31,242 nt of DNA, from the NCBI GenBank assembly GCA_011390135.1, contig JAABSZ010000019.1, positions 1 to 31,242 of the forward strand. Reading direction: 5' to 3'. How positions within the stretch are numbered: position 1 is the first letter of the stretch; each line of letters starts with the position of its first letter. Below are positions 1 to 7,370 of the stretch, in pieces. Both the position numbers and the translations under genes were made by a program. Under the pieces are notes generated by a model. That model was not told the DNA's origin. It worked only from the letters and a program-made list of their open reading frames with translations, and did no database searches. The stretch comes from JAABSP01 sp011390135 (lineage in GTDB: Bacteria > Desulfobacterota > Desulfobacteria > Desulfobacterales > JAABSP01).

Positions 1-1
1 T

Positions 2-157
2 GCAACCGTTGTGTATCAATTTAACAAAACAGATGGAAGTATTGAAGAACTATCTTCTTATGAAGGCATCCCTTCTGATAACAATTATCTTAATGATAAT
101 TTAAGAGAAGGTAATAAGTTGTTTGATTCATTATTAGAAATTGAAGAGGATTTGTAA
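2..157 (+). CDS. 3' end of an unknown AT-rich gene (partial)
   Basis: The frame is open from the window edge and ends with TAA at 155-157, giving the last 51 residues, which finish in an acidic stretch (LLEIEEDL). The 5' part lies outside the window. Base composition is very AT-rich, unlike everything after about 660, and matches the next gene, whose ATG follows the stop by only 2 bases, so the two are almost certainly one operon. I do not recognise the family from this fragment. Pairing with a small nuclease-like partner would fit an ATPase-plus-nuclease defence module, but nothing in the 51 residues proves that. Confidence 0.6.
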   Translation, partial: ATVVYQFNKTDGSIEELSSYEGIPSDNNYLNDNLREGNKLFDSLLEIEEDL

Positions 158-159
158 GT

Positions 160-651
160 ATGAATTTTTTTAAACCTGATTGCCAAGAACCGACAATTAA
201 TGAATCAGAATTTGGGCTATGTGATGACCAAAATGGAACGAAAGCTTATACAAATATTGATGATCAAACAAAATGGATTGCTACGGTACAAAATAAAAAG
301 AATAAAAATTTGACTTTCACCGCAATTGATAAATGCATCATAAATGATGAGGAAAAATTAGACAGAGGGCGTTGTGATGGCATGTTGATTTCGGATTCTA
401 ATGAACACATATATTTTGTAGAGTTAAAAGATCAGTCAAAAAAATGGATACACAAAGCAATAAATCAACTTGAATCAACAGTGCAATTTTTTATTGAAAA
501 TCATGAAATTAGCATTTATAAATATAAAAAAGCATTTGCTTGTAATAAGAAACATCCTCATTTTCAGGAAATTGATAATGAATTTAATCTTCGTTTTTTC
601 AGAACTTATGGTGTTCGAATTGACTTACAAACAAGAATTATTTTTGTTTAG
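160..651 (+). CDS. Small PD-(D/E)xK nuclease-like protein, unknown family
   Basis: A 163-residue soluble protein with no signal peptide or membrane segment. The middle shows a pattern typical of PD-(D/E)xK nuclease folds: Asp73 in a short strand (RCDGMLI), then 14 residues, then Glu88-Leu-Lys90 in a hydrophobic strand (YFVELKDQ), followed by a helix with Lys99 and Gln103 (KAINQLEST). That arrangement is seen in restriction enzymes and Holliday-junction-resolvase-like nucleases; the function here is inferred. An AGAGGA-type ribosome site lies in the end of the upstream gene, 9 bases before the ATG, so the pair is translationally linked. AT content is far above that of the chromosome downstream (the line at 481-540 has 12 G/C in 60; the line at 901-960 has 34 in 60), which suggests horizontal transfer. 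It may instead be a non-catalytic relative or a partner of the upstream protein. Confidence 0.6.
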   Translation: MNFFKPDCQEPTINESEFGLCDDQNGTKAYTNIDDQTKWIATVQNKKNKNLTFTAIDKCIINDEEKLDRGRCDGMLISDSNEHIYFVELKDQSKKWIHKAINQLESTVQFFIENHEISIYKYKKAFACNKKHPHFQEIDNEFNLRFFRTYGVRIDLQTRIIFV

Positions 652-727
652 ATAATATTTAATAAAAGTAGATAACTCGGCAGTCCGGCGGATTTTGTAA
701 GGCGCTTCGCCTGCAAAAAAGGGGTGC

Positions 728-753
728 AAAAAAGCAGGGACATTATCCGTCCC
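728..753 (-). terminator. Probable terminator of the hydrogenase-MCP operon
   Basis: Read on the minus strand, a GGGAC stem, a 7-base loop and GTCCC are followed shortly by a run of six T. It lies about 60 bases past the MCP stop, where the operon should end. The 5-bp core stem is short, so strength is uncertain. A second small hairpin (AGGCG/CGCCT) sits near 703-713. Confidence 0.45.
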
Positions 754-810
754 GGTATTGCGCCCCCAAAAAAAGCGGGGAAAGGGGCAATGGATCGCGA
801 CAAAAAGCCG

Positions 811-2457
811 CTAAACCGAATATTTATCCACAATCTCCTTTAGATCATCGGCCATCTGCCGCAATGTCTCTGAAGCCTGGGTGGTCGATTCCGTTGAAAC
901 TACGAAATTGTCGATGCCGTCGGAGATCTGCCGGAGAGTGAGGAGGATCTGCTCGAACGCGTCGGCCTGCTGGTTGATGGATGTGGAGATCCTTTGTGCC
1001 GATTCGGCCGATGTCTCCGATGAGTTCAGGATCTCCTGAAAGACCGCGTCCAGGCTTTTGGAAAGTTTCCATCCATCGGTGATCTTCCGGGTTCCCCCTT
1101 CGGAGAGCGCTATCAGATTATCGGATGCGTGCTGGATCTCATCGATCTTGTCCTGAATTTCTTCGGTGGATGAGCGGGTGTTGTCAGCAAGCCTTCGGAT
1201 CTCATGGGCAACGATCTTGAATTTGCTCCCGGCCTCTCCGGCCGATGATGCCTCCAGGTCCGCGTTGAACGCGATGATTTTGGTCTGATCCGCCACCGAA
1301 TTGATGATCTCGACGATCTCCCAGATGCTTTTTATCTGGGCCCCCAGAATCTTCATGCCTTTGATGATCTCGCCGTTGGCGTTTCGGATCTCATCCATCT
1401 GCTCCGTGTTCTGCCGGGTGATGGCAAAACCGTTTTCCACATTCTCCCGGGTCTTCTCAGCAAGATTCACCACCTCCCCGATCCGCTCCGCGACGCTTTT
1501 GGAAAGCCGGTCCGAATCCTCCATCGTGGAGACAACCTCTTTGACCGCACTGGCCTGATAATTGGAGGTGGAGAATATCTCCTTTGCCGAAACCGAAAGA
1601 TCATTGACCGAGCCGGTCAGGATCTCGGAGGACTCCTTGATCTTGATCATCTGGCTTCGGAGCTTTTCAAGGAAAATATTGAAAAAGTGCGCAAGCTCCC
1701 CCAATTCATCTTTGGAGACGACTTCGATGCTGTGGGTCAGGTCGCCTTCACCTTCGGACAGATCCTTGAAACTCATCGTGATGCGGCTCAAGGGGCGCTT
1801 GACAAACCGGGAGACCGAGAGGTACATGGTGATGATGAAAAAGACGATGATGGCGCCGATGGTGATCAGGCTGTTGATGAAATAGGTGCGGCTGGCCATG
1901 GTCAGAGTCTTTTCCGCCTGAAGCTGTGCCCGACTGAGGGCTTCGGTGGAAAGCCTGATGCTCGTGACCCCGCCGATGGCGCCCGCTCTCCAGCCCGTAT
2001 GGCAGCGGATACATTCCCCGACGATCACCTGGGGCCGATAGATTTCAATCGCGCCGTTCTTATGGCGCTGGAGCATATCTGCGGAATAGAGCAGAACATT
2101 TCTAAATTCCTCGGGCAGTGCCTTTTGCAGATGCTCTTCCCCTGAGGAGTGGGTGACAAATCCGTCCATGTCATAGAGGGAAAACTCGATCAGCCCGTCC
2201 ATCTGCCTTTGCGCTTCCAGAAGGCGGGTGAATTTCTCCATCTCCCCCCGCTCCAAAGAACCTGCCACCGCGCGGTCCACCGCGTCGAAGATATTCCGGG
2301 CAAAGGCCTCCTCTCTTTCCCGCAATGTAGAGAGGGTCGATCGAGAGAGATCGGAGATGAACTCGACAGATCGGTGATATTGGACAAGCTGAACCATGAG
2401 AACAACCACAATCAGCCCGCTCAGAAGGGCCAGACTGAGTTTGACGTGCAGTTTCAT
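811..2457 (-). CDS. Methyl-accepting chemotaxis protein with periplasmic c-type heme motif
   Basis: A 548-residue chemoreceptor. Membrane segments at about 7-27 and 195-216 bracket a periplasmic domain containing CIRCH (149-153), a covalent c-heme attachment motif, close to the second membrane segment as in DUF3365/Tll0287-like heme sensor domains. A HAMP linker follows (about 217-270), then a long coiled coil whose tip (about 389-425) is recognisably MCP but divergent: NADLEASSAGEAGSKF in place of the usual NAAIEAARAGEAGRGF. No C-terminal CheR-tethering pentapeptide is seen. The ATG lies 4 bases after the stop codon of the hydrogenase small subunit, with AAGGAT as ribosome site inside that gene, so it is co-transcribed with a periplasmic hydrogenase. 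The likely role is sensing redox state or a gas ligand through the heme and signalling to a CheA-type pathway. The divergent tip might mean a non-flagellar output. The ligand is unknown. Confidence 0.88.
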   Translation of the reverse strand: MKLHVKLSLALLSGLIVVVLMVQLVQYHRSVEFISDLSRSTLSTLREREEAFARNIFDAVDRAVAGSLERGEMEKFTRLLEAQRQMDGLIEFSLYDMDGFVTHSSGEEHLQKALPEEFRNVLLYSADMLQRHKNGAIEIYRPQVIVGECIRCHTGWRAGAIGGVTSIRLSTEALSRAQLQAEKTLTMASRTYFINSLITIGAIIVFFIITMYLSVSRFVKRPLSRITMSFKDLSEGEGDLTHSIEVVSKDELGELAHFFNIFLEKLRSQMIKIKESSEILTGSVNDLSVSAKEIFSTSNYQASAVKEVVSTMEDSDRLSKSVAERIGEVVNLAEKTRENVENGFAITRQNTEQMDEIRNANGEIIKGMKILGAQIKSIWEIVEIINSVADQTKIIAFNADLEASSAGEAGSKFKIVAHEIRRLADNTRSSTEEIQDKIDEIQHASDNLIALSEGGTRKITDGWKLSKSLDAVFQEILNSSETSAESAQRISTSINQQADAFEQILLTLRQISDGIDNFVVSTESTTQASETLRQMADDLKEIVDKYSV

Positions 2458-2461
2458 TGGG

Positions 2462-3385
2462 CTATCCTTTTTTCACCTTTCCGGAGGGATTCTTGGTGTA
2501 CATGGGAAAAGATACAGCTTGTGGAAAATCCTCGGCCGCGCATCCGATGCAGGGAGAACCGGCATTGATACAGAAATTGGTCCCGCCATTCCAGAGTCTA
2601 AGGCTGCAATCGGCATGGGTGAGAGGGCCGAGACACCCCAACTTGAAAAAGCAGCCCTCTTCGGAAAAGGTCTTTGCAAACCGCTCCCGCTCATAATCTG
2701 CAAAACGGGGACATATATCATGGATCAGGCGGGAGAAGAACATCTTGGGCCGATGCTCTGCATCGAGGGGCGGAATCCCCATTTTTACCACATGCGCGAT
2801 GACCCCCACAAGCCAGTCCGGGTGCGCGGGGCATCCGGGAATGCGGATCAGCGGCTTCTGAATCCCTTTTTCCTGTAAAAATGCCGGGACGCTGACAGCG
2901 CCTGTTGGGTTGTTTTCCGCGCCGGGAATCCCCCCGGACGCGGCGCAGGAACCGACCGCGATCACGGCATCTGCCTTCATTGCAGCCCGGACAAGCTGGT
3001 CTGTAAAAAGCTCCTCCCCCATTCTGCACGCCTCCGGCATGCCCAGAGGAACGCTTCCCTCCACAACCAGACAGTATCCGCCCAGGTCGATGCTCCGGTT
3101 GATGATCTCCATCCCGGTATGGCCGGTAGCTGTGGAGAGGGTGGAATGGAATAGCAGAGAAAGATATCGGGTCAGGATTCGCAAAGGCCCGGGATCTTCC
3201 GAGTTCATCAGGGATACGGAACATCCTGAGCAGCTCAGACCCTGTAGCCAGAGCACCGGGAGGGTTCCGGACGCGATTTCATCCAGTGCTTCTGCGATCT
3301 TTGGCACGGCCGAAGCGCTCAGTCCCATCATCGCGGCCAGCTTCGCACTCAGTTTTAGAAATTTTCTGCGGGTGATTTCTTTCAT
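2462..3385 (-). CDS. Periplasmic [NiFe] hydrogenase small subunit
   Basis: The electron-transfer subunit (307 residues) carrying three Fe-S clusters. The start is the ATG at 3385, behind AGGGGGG; this puts the twin-arginine signal TRRKFLK and its hydrophobic stretch at the N-terminus, so the folded heterodimer is exported by Tat. Proximal-cluster cysteines are in GLSCSGC, GSCAASGG and RIPGCPAHP; distal-cluster ligands are in IHDIC and GCFFKLGC; the medial region is NFCINAGSPCIGC. In the Desulfovibrio gigas type a proline replaces the Cys of NFC and the medial cluster is [3Fe-4S], so a [4Fe-4S] medial cluster is likely here. There is no C-terminal membrane helix and no cytochrome b gene, so electrons probably pass to a soluble periplasmic cytochrome c. 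It follows the large subunit with a 35-base gap, the reverse of the common small-then-large order. Confidence 0.93.
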   Translation of the reverse strand: MKEITRRKFLKLSAKLAAMMGLSASAVPKIAEALDEIASGTLPVLWLQGLSCSGCSVSLMNSEDPGPLRILTRYLSLLFHSTLSTATGHTGMEIINRSIDLGGYCLVVEGSVPLGMPEACRMGEELFTDQLVRAAMKADAVIAVGSCAASGGIPGAENNPTGAVSVPAFLQEKGIQKPLIRIPGCPAHPDWLVGVIAHVVKMGIPPLDAEHRPKMFFSRLIHDICPRFADYERERFAKTFSEEGCFFKLGCLGPLTHADCSLRLWNGGTNFCINAGSPCIGCAAEDFPQAVSFPMYTKNPSGKVKKG

Positions 3386-3420
3386 TTTGTCCCCCCCTTG
3401 TAACAGTGGTATCAGTGGTA

Positions 3421-4947
3421 TCAGTGAACCGCGCAGGCCAGGCACGGATCAAAGGAGCGAACCACCCGGACCGCTTCGATGGGATTATGGTCATCTGCAA
3501 CTGGGGTCCCCACGAGGGCCTGCTCCACAGGTCCTGGAACTCCCCGGTCGTCTCTGGGGGAACAGTTCCAGGTCGTTGGGACTACACACTGGTAATTTTC
3601 GATCTTTCCCTTGCGGATGGAGATCCAGTGGCCCAATGCTCCCCGGGGGGCCTCGGTCAGCCCCATGCCCATTCCGTTTTCCGGAATCTCGAAATCCCGG
3701 AAAGCCGTCTCTCCGGGAATCAGCTTCTCGATCCATGCCGCAGAGCGATCGGCAACGACCTTGCATTCCAGAGCCCTTGCGATGTGGCGGCCCATGACCG
3801 ATTCCATATTTTCCAGCCCCATATTGAACCGGGCAAGGGTCTGCTGTGTCAGATTTTTCAATGCGGAATCCTCCTGGCGAAGAGCCGCGACCATGATCCG
3901 GGCCAAAGGGCCCACTTCCATGACATTGCCCTCATAGCGCGGCGCTTTGACCCAGGAGTAGGCATCTTTGCTCTCATGGCCCGGTACATGGCCCGGTACG
4001 GTCTGCCCCGATCCCGGCCCCAGTCCTGACGGGGACGAGTAGAAGGAATGGCTTGTATCCTCAGTGATCAATTTCACGTTCAAAGGGCTCAACTCGCCGC
4101 CAATGACCACTCCCGGCGGAAAAAGGTTCGACATTGAACCGGATTCCGGATAGGCGCCGTAGACAAGAAAATTGGAGCAGCCCCTCCCCTCCCGGAGATA
4201 CTGGGGAAAAGCGGCTGCGGTCTCCAGAACGTCCGGCAGGAAACAATGGTCGATAAATTCCCGCAGCTTGCTCAACATCGCCTCCATAGACGCGATCTTT
4301 TCCGCGGTGATGGTTTCCGTGATGCCGCCCGGAACCAGTCCGGGGGCATGGGGCAGTTTTCCGGCCAGCACCGCGGCCATACGATGCGCGATGGCCCGCA
4401 TGTTCAGCGCGTCCAGGTAGTGCTTGAGAATCGTGATGTTTGTATCGGTGTCCTTTAGATAATCCCCCTCATAGCGCGGGAGAAAAGGCGCGGCCGGATA
4501 GATCGCGTCCGAAGCGAGCTGGGCCTTTACCCACGATTTGAGTTGCCGGAGCCCGGGGTCCCTCCCCTCATACGCTATGACCGCGGCCACATCGATGAAA
4601 TCGAGAGCCGAAAGCTGATAGAAATGTATGATGTGGGACTGGAGAAAATTTGCAGCCTGAATCAGGTTGCGGCCCAACTGGCCGTTTTCCGTGGGCGCTA
4701 TTCCATAGGCCCGATCCTGGGCAAGAACAGAGGCCATGCCGTGGGATATGGGGCAGACCCCGCAGATCCGCTGTGTGATCTGCTGGGCATCCAGCGGGTC
4801 TCTTCCTTTAAGGAGGATCTCGAATCCCCGGAACATCTCCCCGGAGCTGAAGGCCTTTGCCACTCGTCCGTCTTCCACCTCGATTCGAACCGCAAGATGG
4901 CCTTCGATTCGGGTTATCGGATCGATATTTACCGTAAATTTAATCAT
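3421..4947 (-). CDS. Periplasmic [NiFe] hydrogenase large (catalytic) subunit
   Basis: A 508-residue catalytic subunit holding the Ni-Fe site, catalysing H2 oxidation or evolution in the periplasm. The N-terminal ligand motif is RICGVCPISH (Cys62, Cys65) and the C-terminal one is DPCLACAVH (Cys502, Cys505), with a TGA stop directly after His508. Most group 1 enzymes carry a further C-terminal peptide removed by a HyaD/HybD-type protease after nickel insertion; here it is absent from the gene. Cys502 is encoded by TGC, so this is not a selenocysteine enzyme. The start ATG has GAGG 6 bases upstream. It carries no signal peptide and would be co-exported with the Tat-tagged small subunit. It is the first gene of the operon large-small-MCP. 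Group 1 is likely; the subgroup is not determined. No maturation (hyp) genes are in the window. Confidence 0.95.
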   Translation of the reverse strand: MIKFTVNIDPITRIEGHLAVRIEVEDGRVAKAFSSGEMFRGFEILLKGRDPLDAQQITQRICGVCPISHGMASVLAQDRAYGIAPTENGQLGRNLIQAANFLQSHIIHFYQLSALDFIDVAAVIAYEGRDPGLRQLKSWVKAQLASDAIYPAAPFLPRYEGDYLKDTDTNITILKHYLDALNMRAIAHRMAAVLAGKLPHAPGLVPGGITETITAEKIASMEAMLSKLREFIDHCFLPDVLETAAAFPQYLREGRGCSNFLVYGAYPESGSMSNLFPPGVVIGGELSPLNVKLITEDTSHSFYSSPSGLGPGSGQTVPGHVPGHESKDAYSWVKAPRYEGNVMEVGPLARIMVAALRQEDSALKNLTQQTLARFNMGLENMESVMGRHIARALECKVVADRSAAWIEKLIPGETAFRDFEIPENGMGMGLTEAPRGALGHWISIRKGKIENYQCVVPTTWNCSPRDDRGVPGPVEQALVGTPVADDHNPIEAVRVVRSFDPCLACAVH

Positions 4948-5012
4948 ATAGACCTCATTATCAGAAAACGGCAGCAGGCAGCCCGGCTAATTTTTCCTTT
5001 CCCCTCGCCGAC

Positions 5013-5041
5013 AAGATACTTTTATTTCAAATTTTTAGCAA
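5013..5041 (-). promoter_or_regulatory. Candidate promoter of the hydrogenase-MCP operon
   Basis: On the minus strand, TTGCTA (5041-5036), a 17-base spacer and TATCTT (5018-5013) resemble a sigma-70 promoter, in an AT-rich patch about 70 bases before the large-subunit ATG. The match is partial in both boxes. No sigma-54 GG/GC pattern fits here. Confidence 0.35.
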
Positions 5042-5148
5042 GATGAATGGTCAGCGATTCATTCGGGTAGGGGGTTCGGTTCTGAAGAAATCGGGAAGAG
5101 AGGGGAATAATCCCCTTTCCCGCAGGCGGACCCGAAATCAAACTGCAT

Positions 5149-5184
5149 AAAAAAAAGGAGCCCTGAAACCAAAACCAGGACTCC
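5149..5184 (-). terminator. Rho-independent terminator of cooS
   Basis: On the minus strand GGAGTCCTG and CAGGGCTCC form a 9-bp stem with one G-U pair and a 10-base loop, followed at once by a run of T (complement of the A run at 5149-5156). It lies about 80 bases after the cooS stop and separates cooS from the hydrogenase operon. Confidence 0.75.
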
Positions 5185-5197
5185 CTTTTCTGAAACG

Positions 5198-5233
5198 ATC
5201 CTGGGGGGGAATCGCTCCCCCGCAGGATTTTTT
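5198..5233 (+). terminator. Second hairpin downstream of cooS, T-run on the plus strand
   Basis: ATCCTG (5198-5203) and CAGGAT (5223-5228) enclose complementary G- and C-runs, giving a GC-rich stem followed on the plus strand by six T. It sits between the cooS stop and the main terminator. It could block plus-strand antisense transcription into cooS, or act as a transcript-stabilising 3' hairpin of cooS mRNA. Confidence 0.45.
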
Positions 5234-5266
5234 GTTTTACGGGAAAACCGAAATCACATCCCGGTA

Positions 5267-7246
5267 TTACCCCTCGGCCAGTTTCTGACGGTCGGCCATA
5301 TCCATGAGCACCCGCTCCCGGGCCTTGTCCAGACCCAGGGCCTTGCGCTTTTTGTCGATGTGGGCGATCATCATCCGGGCCATCTCATGGGGGTCGTTGG
5401 AGAATCCCCACTTGCCGAAGCCCTGCTTCTCCAGGCCGTCGAAGAGATGGTTGTGGAACTTGGTTCCCTCGACCGTCGGGAAGGTGACGCCGAAGACCGT
5501 GTAGACGCCGGAACCGACAAAATACTGGCCGATGCAGATGGCCTTTTCGCTCATATACTCGGGGGCCGCGCCGGCCACCGGAAGATCGGCGATACTAGTG
5601 CCGAGTCCGCCCACGCGCACCATTTCCGAGGCCGCGATGAGAATCCGGCTGTTGTCCACACAGGAGCCGAGACCGAGCACCGGAGGCATCCCCACGGTCT
5701 CACAGACCTCGCTCAGGCCGGGGCCGGCAAGATGCGCGGCCTCGGGGGTGAGCATTCCGGCCTTGGCCAATGCCACCTGGGAGCATCCGGTCTGGAGTAC
5801 CAGCACATCATTTTTGATCAGCTCCTTGACCAGTTCCACATGGAGCCAGTCCTGCTTCACCCTGGGGTTGGTGCAGCCCACGACGCCTGCAACGCCTCTG
5901 ATCCGGCCGTTGATGATGTTGTCGTTGAGCGGGGTGTAGGAGCCCCGGAAGGTTCCGCCGAGCATATAGTTGATATACTCGTAGGAGAATCCGTGGATGC
6001 CGATGTTCCGGATGTTGGGGATGTCGATCTCTTTGGTCCGGTTCTTGAATCGGCTGATGGCCTTGATGACCACCTCGTCCGTACACTTCCGGGCATGATG
6101 ATCGTGGAACGGGATGTGGGTCGCGCCCTCGATCCGGCATCTCGGGTTGGTGGTGATCAGCGGGGTGTCGTAGCAGTCGGCCACTTTGGCCAAAGCCTGC
6201 TGGATGCACTGGATATCGACGCACATCACGTCGACCGCACCTGTCACCAGAATCGCCTCGGTTGACATGAAGTTGCCGGCATGGGGAATCCCGTGGCGGC
6301 CCATCATCTCCGCGCCCGAGCAGCACATGCCCACGAGGTTGATCCCCTTCGCGCCCGCATCCTTTGCCGCCTGAACCAGGCCCGGATCGCTGACCGACAT
6401 CATCATGGACTCGAACATGTTAGGCTCGTGGCCGTGGACGATGACGTTGACATGATCCTCCTTGAGCACGCCCATGTTGACATCGACGCTCACCGGGGTC
6501 GGTGTTCCGTAGAGAATGTCGGAGATCTCGGTGGCCACCATAGAGCCGCCCCAGCCGTCGGCAAGAGCCGTCCGGGTGATCTGCTCGGTCAGGTTCTCAT
6601 AGTGCTGATCCACCCCCATATGGGTTCTGTGCATCATCTCCATGATCTCCCGCATCGCGCCTCTGGGAACCATATTGTGCTTCCGCCACAGCTCCAGGGT
6701 CTTCTCCGGAACCCGCTTGGCAAAGGGGATCTCGCCGTCCACTGCGGTGTAGGTGCTCTCGAGCTGCTGGTACAGATCCGTGGAGATCTCCTCGACGGTT
6801 CTGCCCTCGGTCTCGATGCCGATGCTCTGCGCGACAGATTCGAGCTTATCGACATCCTTGATCTTATAATCCTTGATCTTTCCCTGTACCACATCCCGGA
6901 ACAGGTCGAGCATGGCCATGCCGTGGTCCGTATGGGCCGCGCCGCCGGCCGCCACCATCCGTCCGAAGTTTCTCGCCTGGATGGTATCGATGGTCGCGCC
7001 GCAGACACCCACTTTGCCGTAGGGATCTTTGGCATTGAGGCGGCAGGGGCCCATGGAGCAGTGCTTGCAGCAGGCCGAATCCGCACCGATGGGGCAGGCC
7101 TTCATGTTGGCCGCACGGTCGAATGCGGTCTCACAGCCCTCCCGGTTGGCCTTCTCCAGCATCTGAACCGTTGCATCGCAGATGCTCATGTCCCGGTAGT
7201 TGACTTTCTTTTCTTTGTCCATCTTCTTGATCGTCTTCTCCGCCAT
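5267..7246 (-). CDS. cooS: Anaerobic carbon-monoxide dehydrogenase catalytic subunit
   Basis: Ni-Fe CO dehydrogenase, 659 residues, interconverting CO and CO2 with low-potential electron transfer. The start chosen is the ATG at 7246, preceded by GGGAGG; an upstream in-frame ATG at 7303 lacks such a site. The N-terminal cysteine block (ACCKHCSMGPCRLN followed by GVCGA) supplies the B and D [4Fe-4S] clusters. C-cluster ligands are recognisable as His in HGHEP and cysteines in CCSGAEM, DIQCIQQ, GCTNPR, TGCSQ and GSCVDN. Length and motifs fit the stand-alone CooS class, not the acetyl-CoA synthase partner subunit. No cooF ferredoxin, cooC nickel-insertion ATPase or Ech-type hydrogenase is adjacent; the nearest hydrogenase is a separately transcribed periplasmic enzyme. 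Its role could be CO detoxification, CO oxidation for energy, or CO cycling during sulfate respiration; the sequence does not decide. Confidence 0.96.
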   Translation of the reverse strand: MAEKTIKKMDKEKKVNYRDMSICDATVQMLEKANREGCETAFDRAANMKACPIGADSACCKHCSMGPCRLNAKDPYGKVGVCGATIDTIQARNFGRMVAAGGAAHTDHGMAMLDLFRDVVQGKIKDYKIKDVDKLESVAQSIGIETEGRTVEEISTDLYQQLESTYTAVDGEIPFAKRVPEKTLELWRKHNMVPRGAMREIMEMMHRTHMGVDQHYENLTEQITRTALADGWGGSMVATEISDILYGTPTPVSVDVNMGVLKEDHVNVIVHGHEPNMFESMMMSVSDPGLVQAAKDAGAKGINLVGMCCSGAEMMGRHGIPHAGNFMSTEAILVTGAVDVMCVDIQCIQQALAKVADCYDTPLITTNPRCRIEGATHIPFHDHHARKCTDEVVIKAISRFKNRTKEIDIPNIRNIGIHGFSYEYINYMLGGTFRGSYTPLNDNIINGRIRGVAGVVGCTNPRVKQDWLHVELVKELIKNDVLVLQTGCSQVALAKAGMLTPEAAHLAGPGLSEVCETVGMPPVLGLGSCVDNSRILIAASEMVRVGGLGTSIADLPVAGAAPEYMSEKAICIGQYFVGSGVYTVFGVTFPTVEGTKFHNHLFDGLEKQGFGKWGFSNDPHEMARMMIAHIDKKRKALGLDKARERVLMDMADRQKLAEG

Positions 7247-7356
7247 GTGTCCTCCCTTCGTGGAAAGGTTATTGGGGTTTGTCGGTCTTTTGATTCTGTT
7301 CATCCGATTTTGTTCATCTGGATTTTATATACCGGACAAATCTTATCAGGAATAAT

Positions 7357-7370
7357 TATTGATATCAATA
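7357..7370. promoter_or_regulatory. Perfect 14-bp palindrome on the cooS -10 box (candidate operator)
   Basis: TATTGATATCAATA is perfectly palindromic and covers the proposed -10 hexamer of cooS (7370-7365). Shorter A/T-rich arms (AATAAT at 7351-7356, ATTATT at 7374-7379) extend the symmetry imperfectly. The position suggests a repressor. It does not match the FNR/CRP spacing (half sites with a 4- to 6-base gap) or the CooA-type TGTCA/TGACA pattern that I know. Confidence 0.5.

Larger units (their letters stand above)
4948..5266. other. Intergenic region between cooS and the hydrogenase operon
   Basis: This 319-base gap holds the leader and promoter of the hydrogenase operon (minus strand, high-coordinate side) and the terminators of cooS (5149-5233). 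No coding frame with a plausible ribosome site is seen in it. The part around 5011-5050 is AT-rich compared with its surroundings. Confidence 0.6.

Noticed and set aside
3412..3426. Selenocysteine at the TGA of the hydrogenase large subunit
   Set aside because: In NiFeSe enzymes selenocysteine replaces the first Cys of DPCxxC; here that codon is TGC and the TGA follows the final His. Two TGA codons 9 bases apart act as plain stops.
5030..5070. Sigma-54 promoter before the hydrogenase
   Set aside because: A TTGCT stretch has no GG at the -24 distance (the candidate reads TGACC), so the conserved GG/GC spacing is not met.
7357..7370. FNR, CRP or CooA binding site at cooS
   Set aside because: The palindrome half sites TTGAT and ATCAA touch directly, without the 4- to 6-base gap of the FNR/CRP/CooA family.
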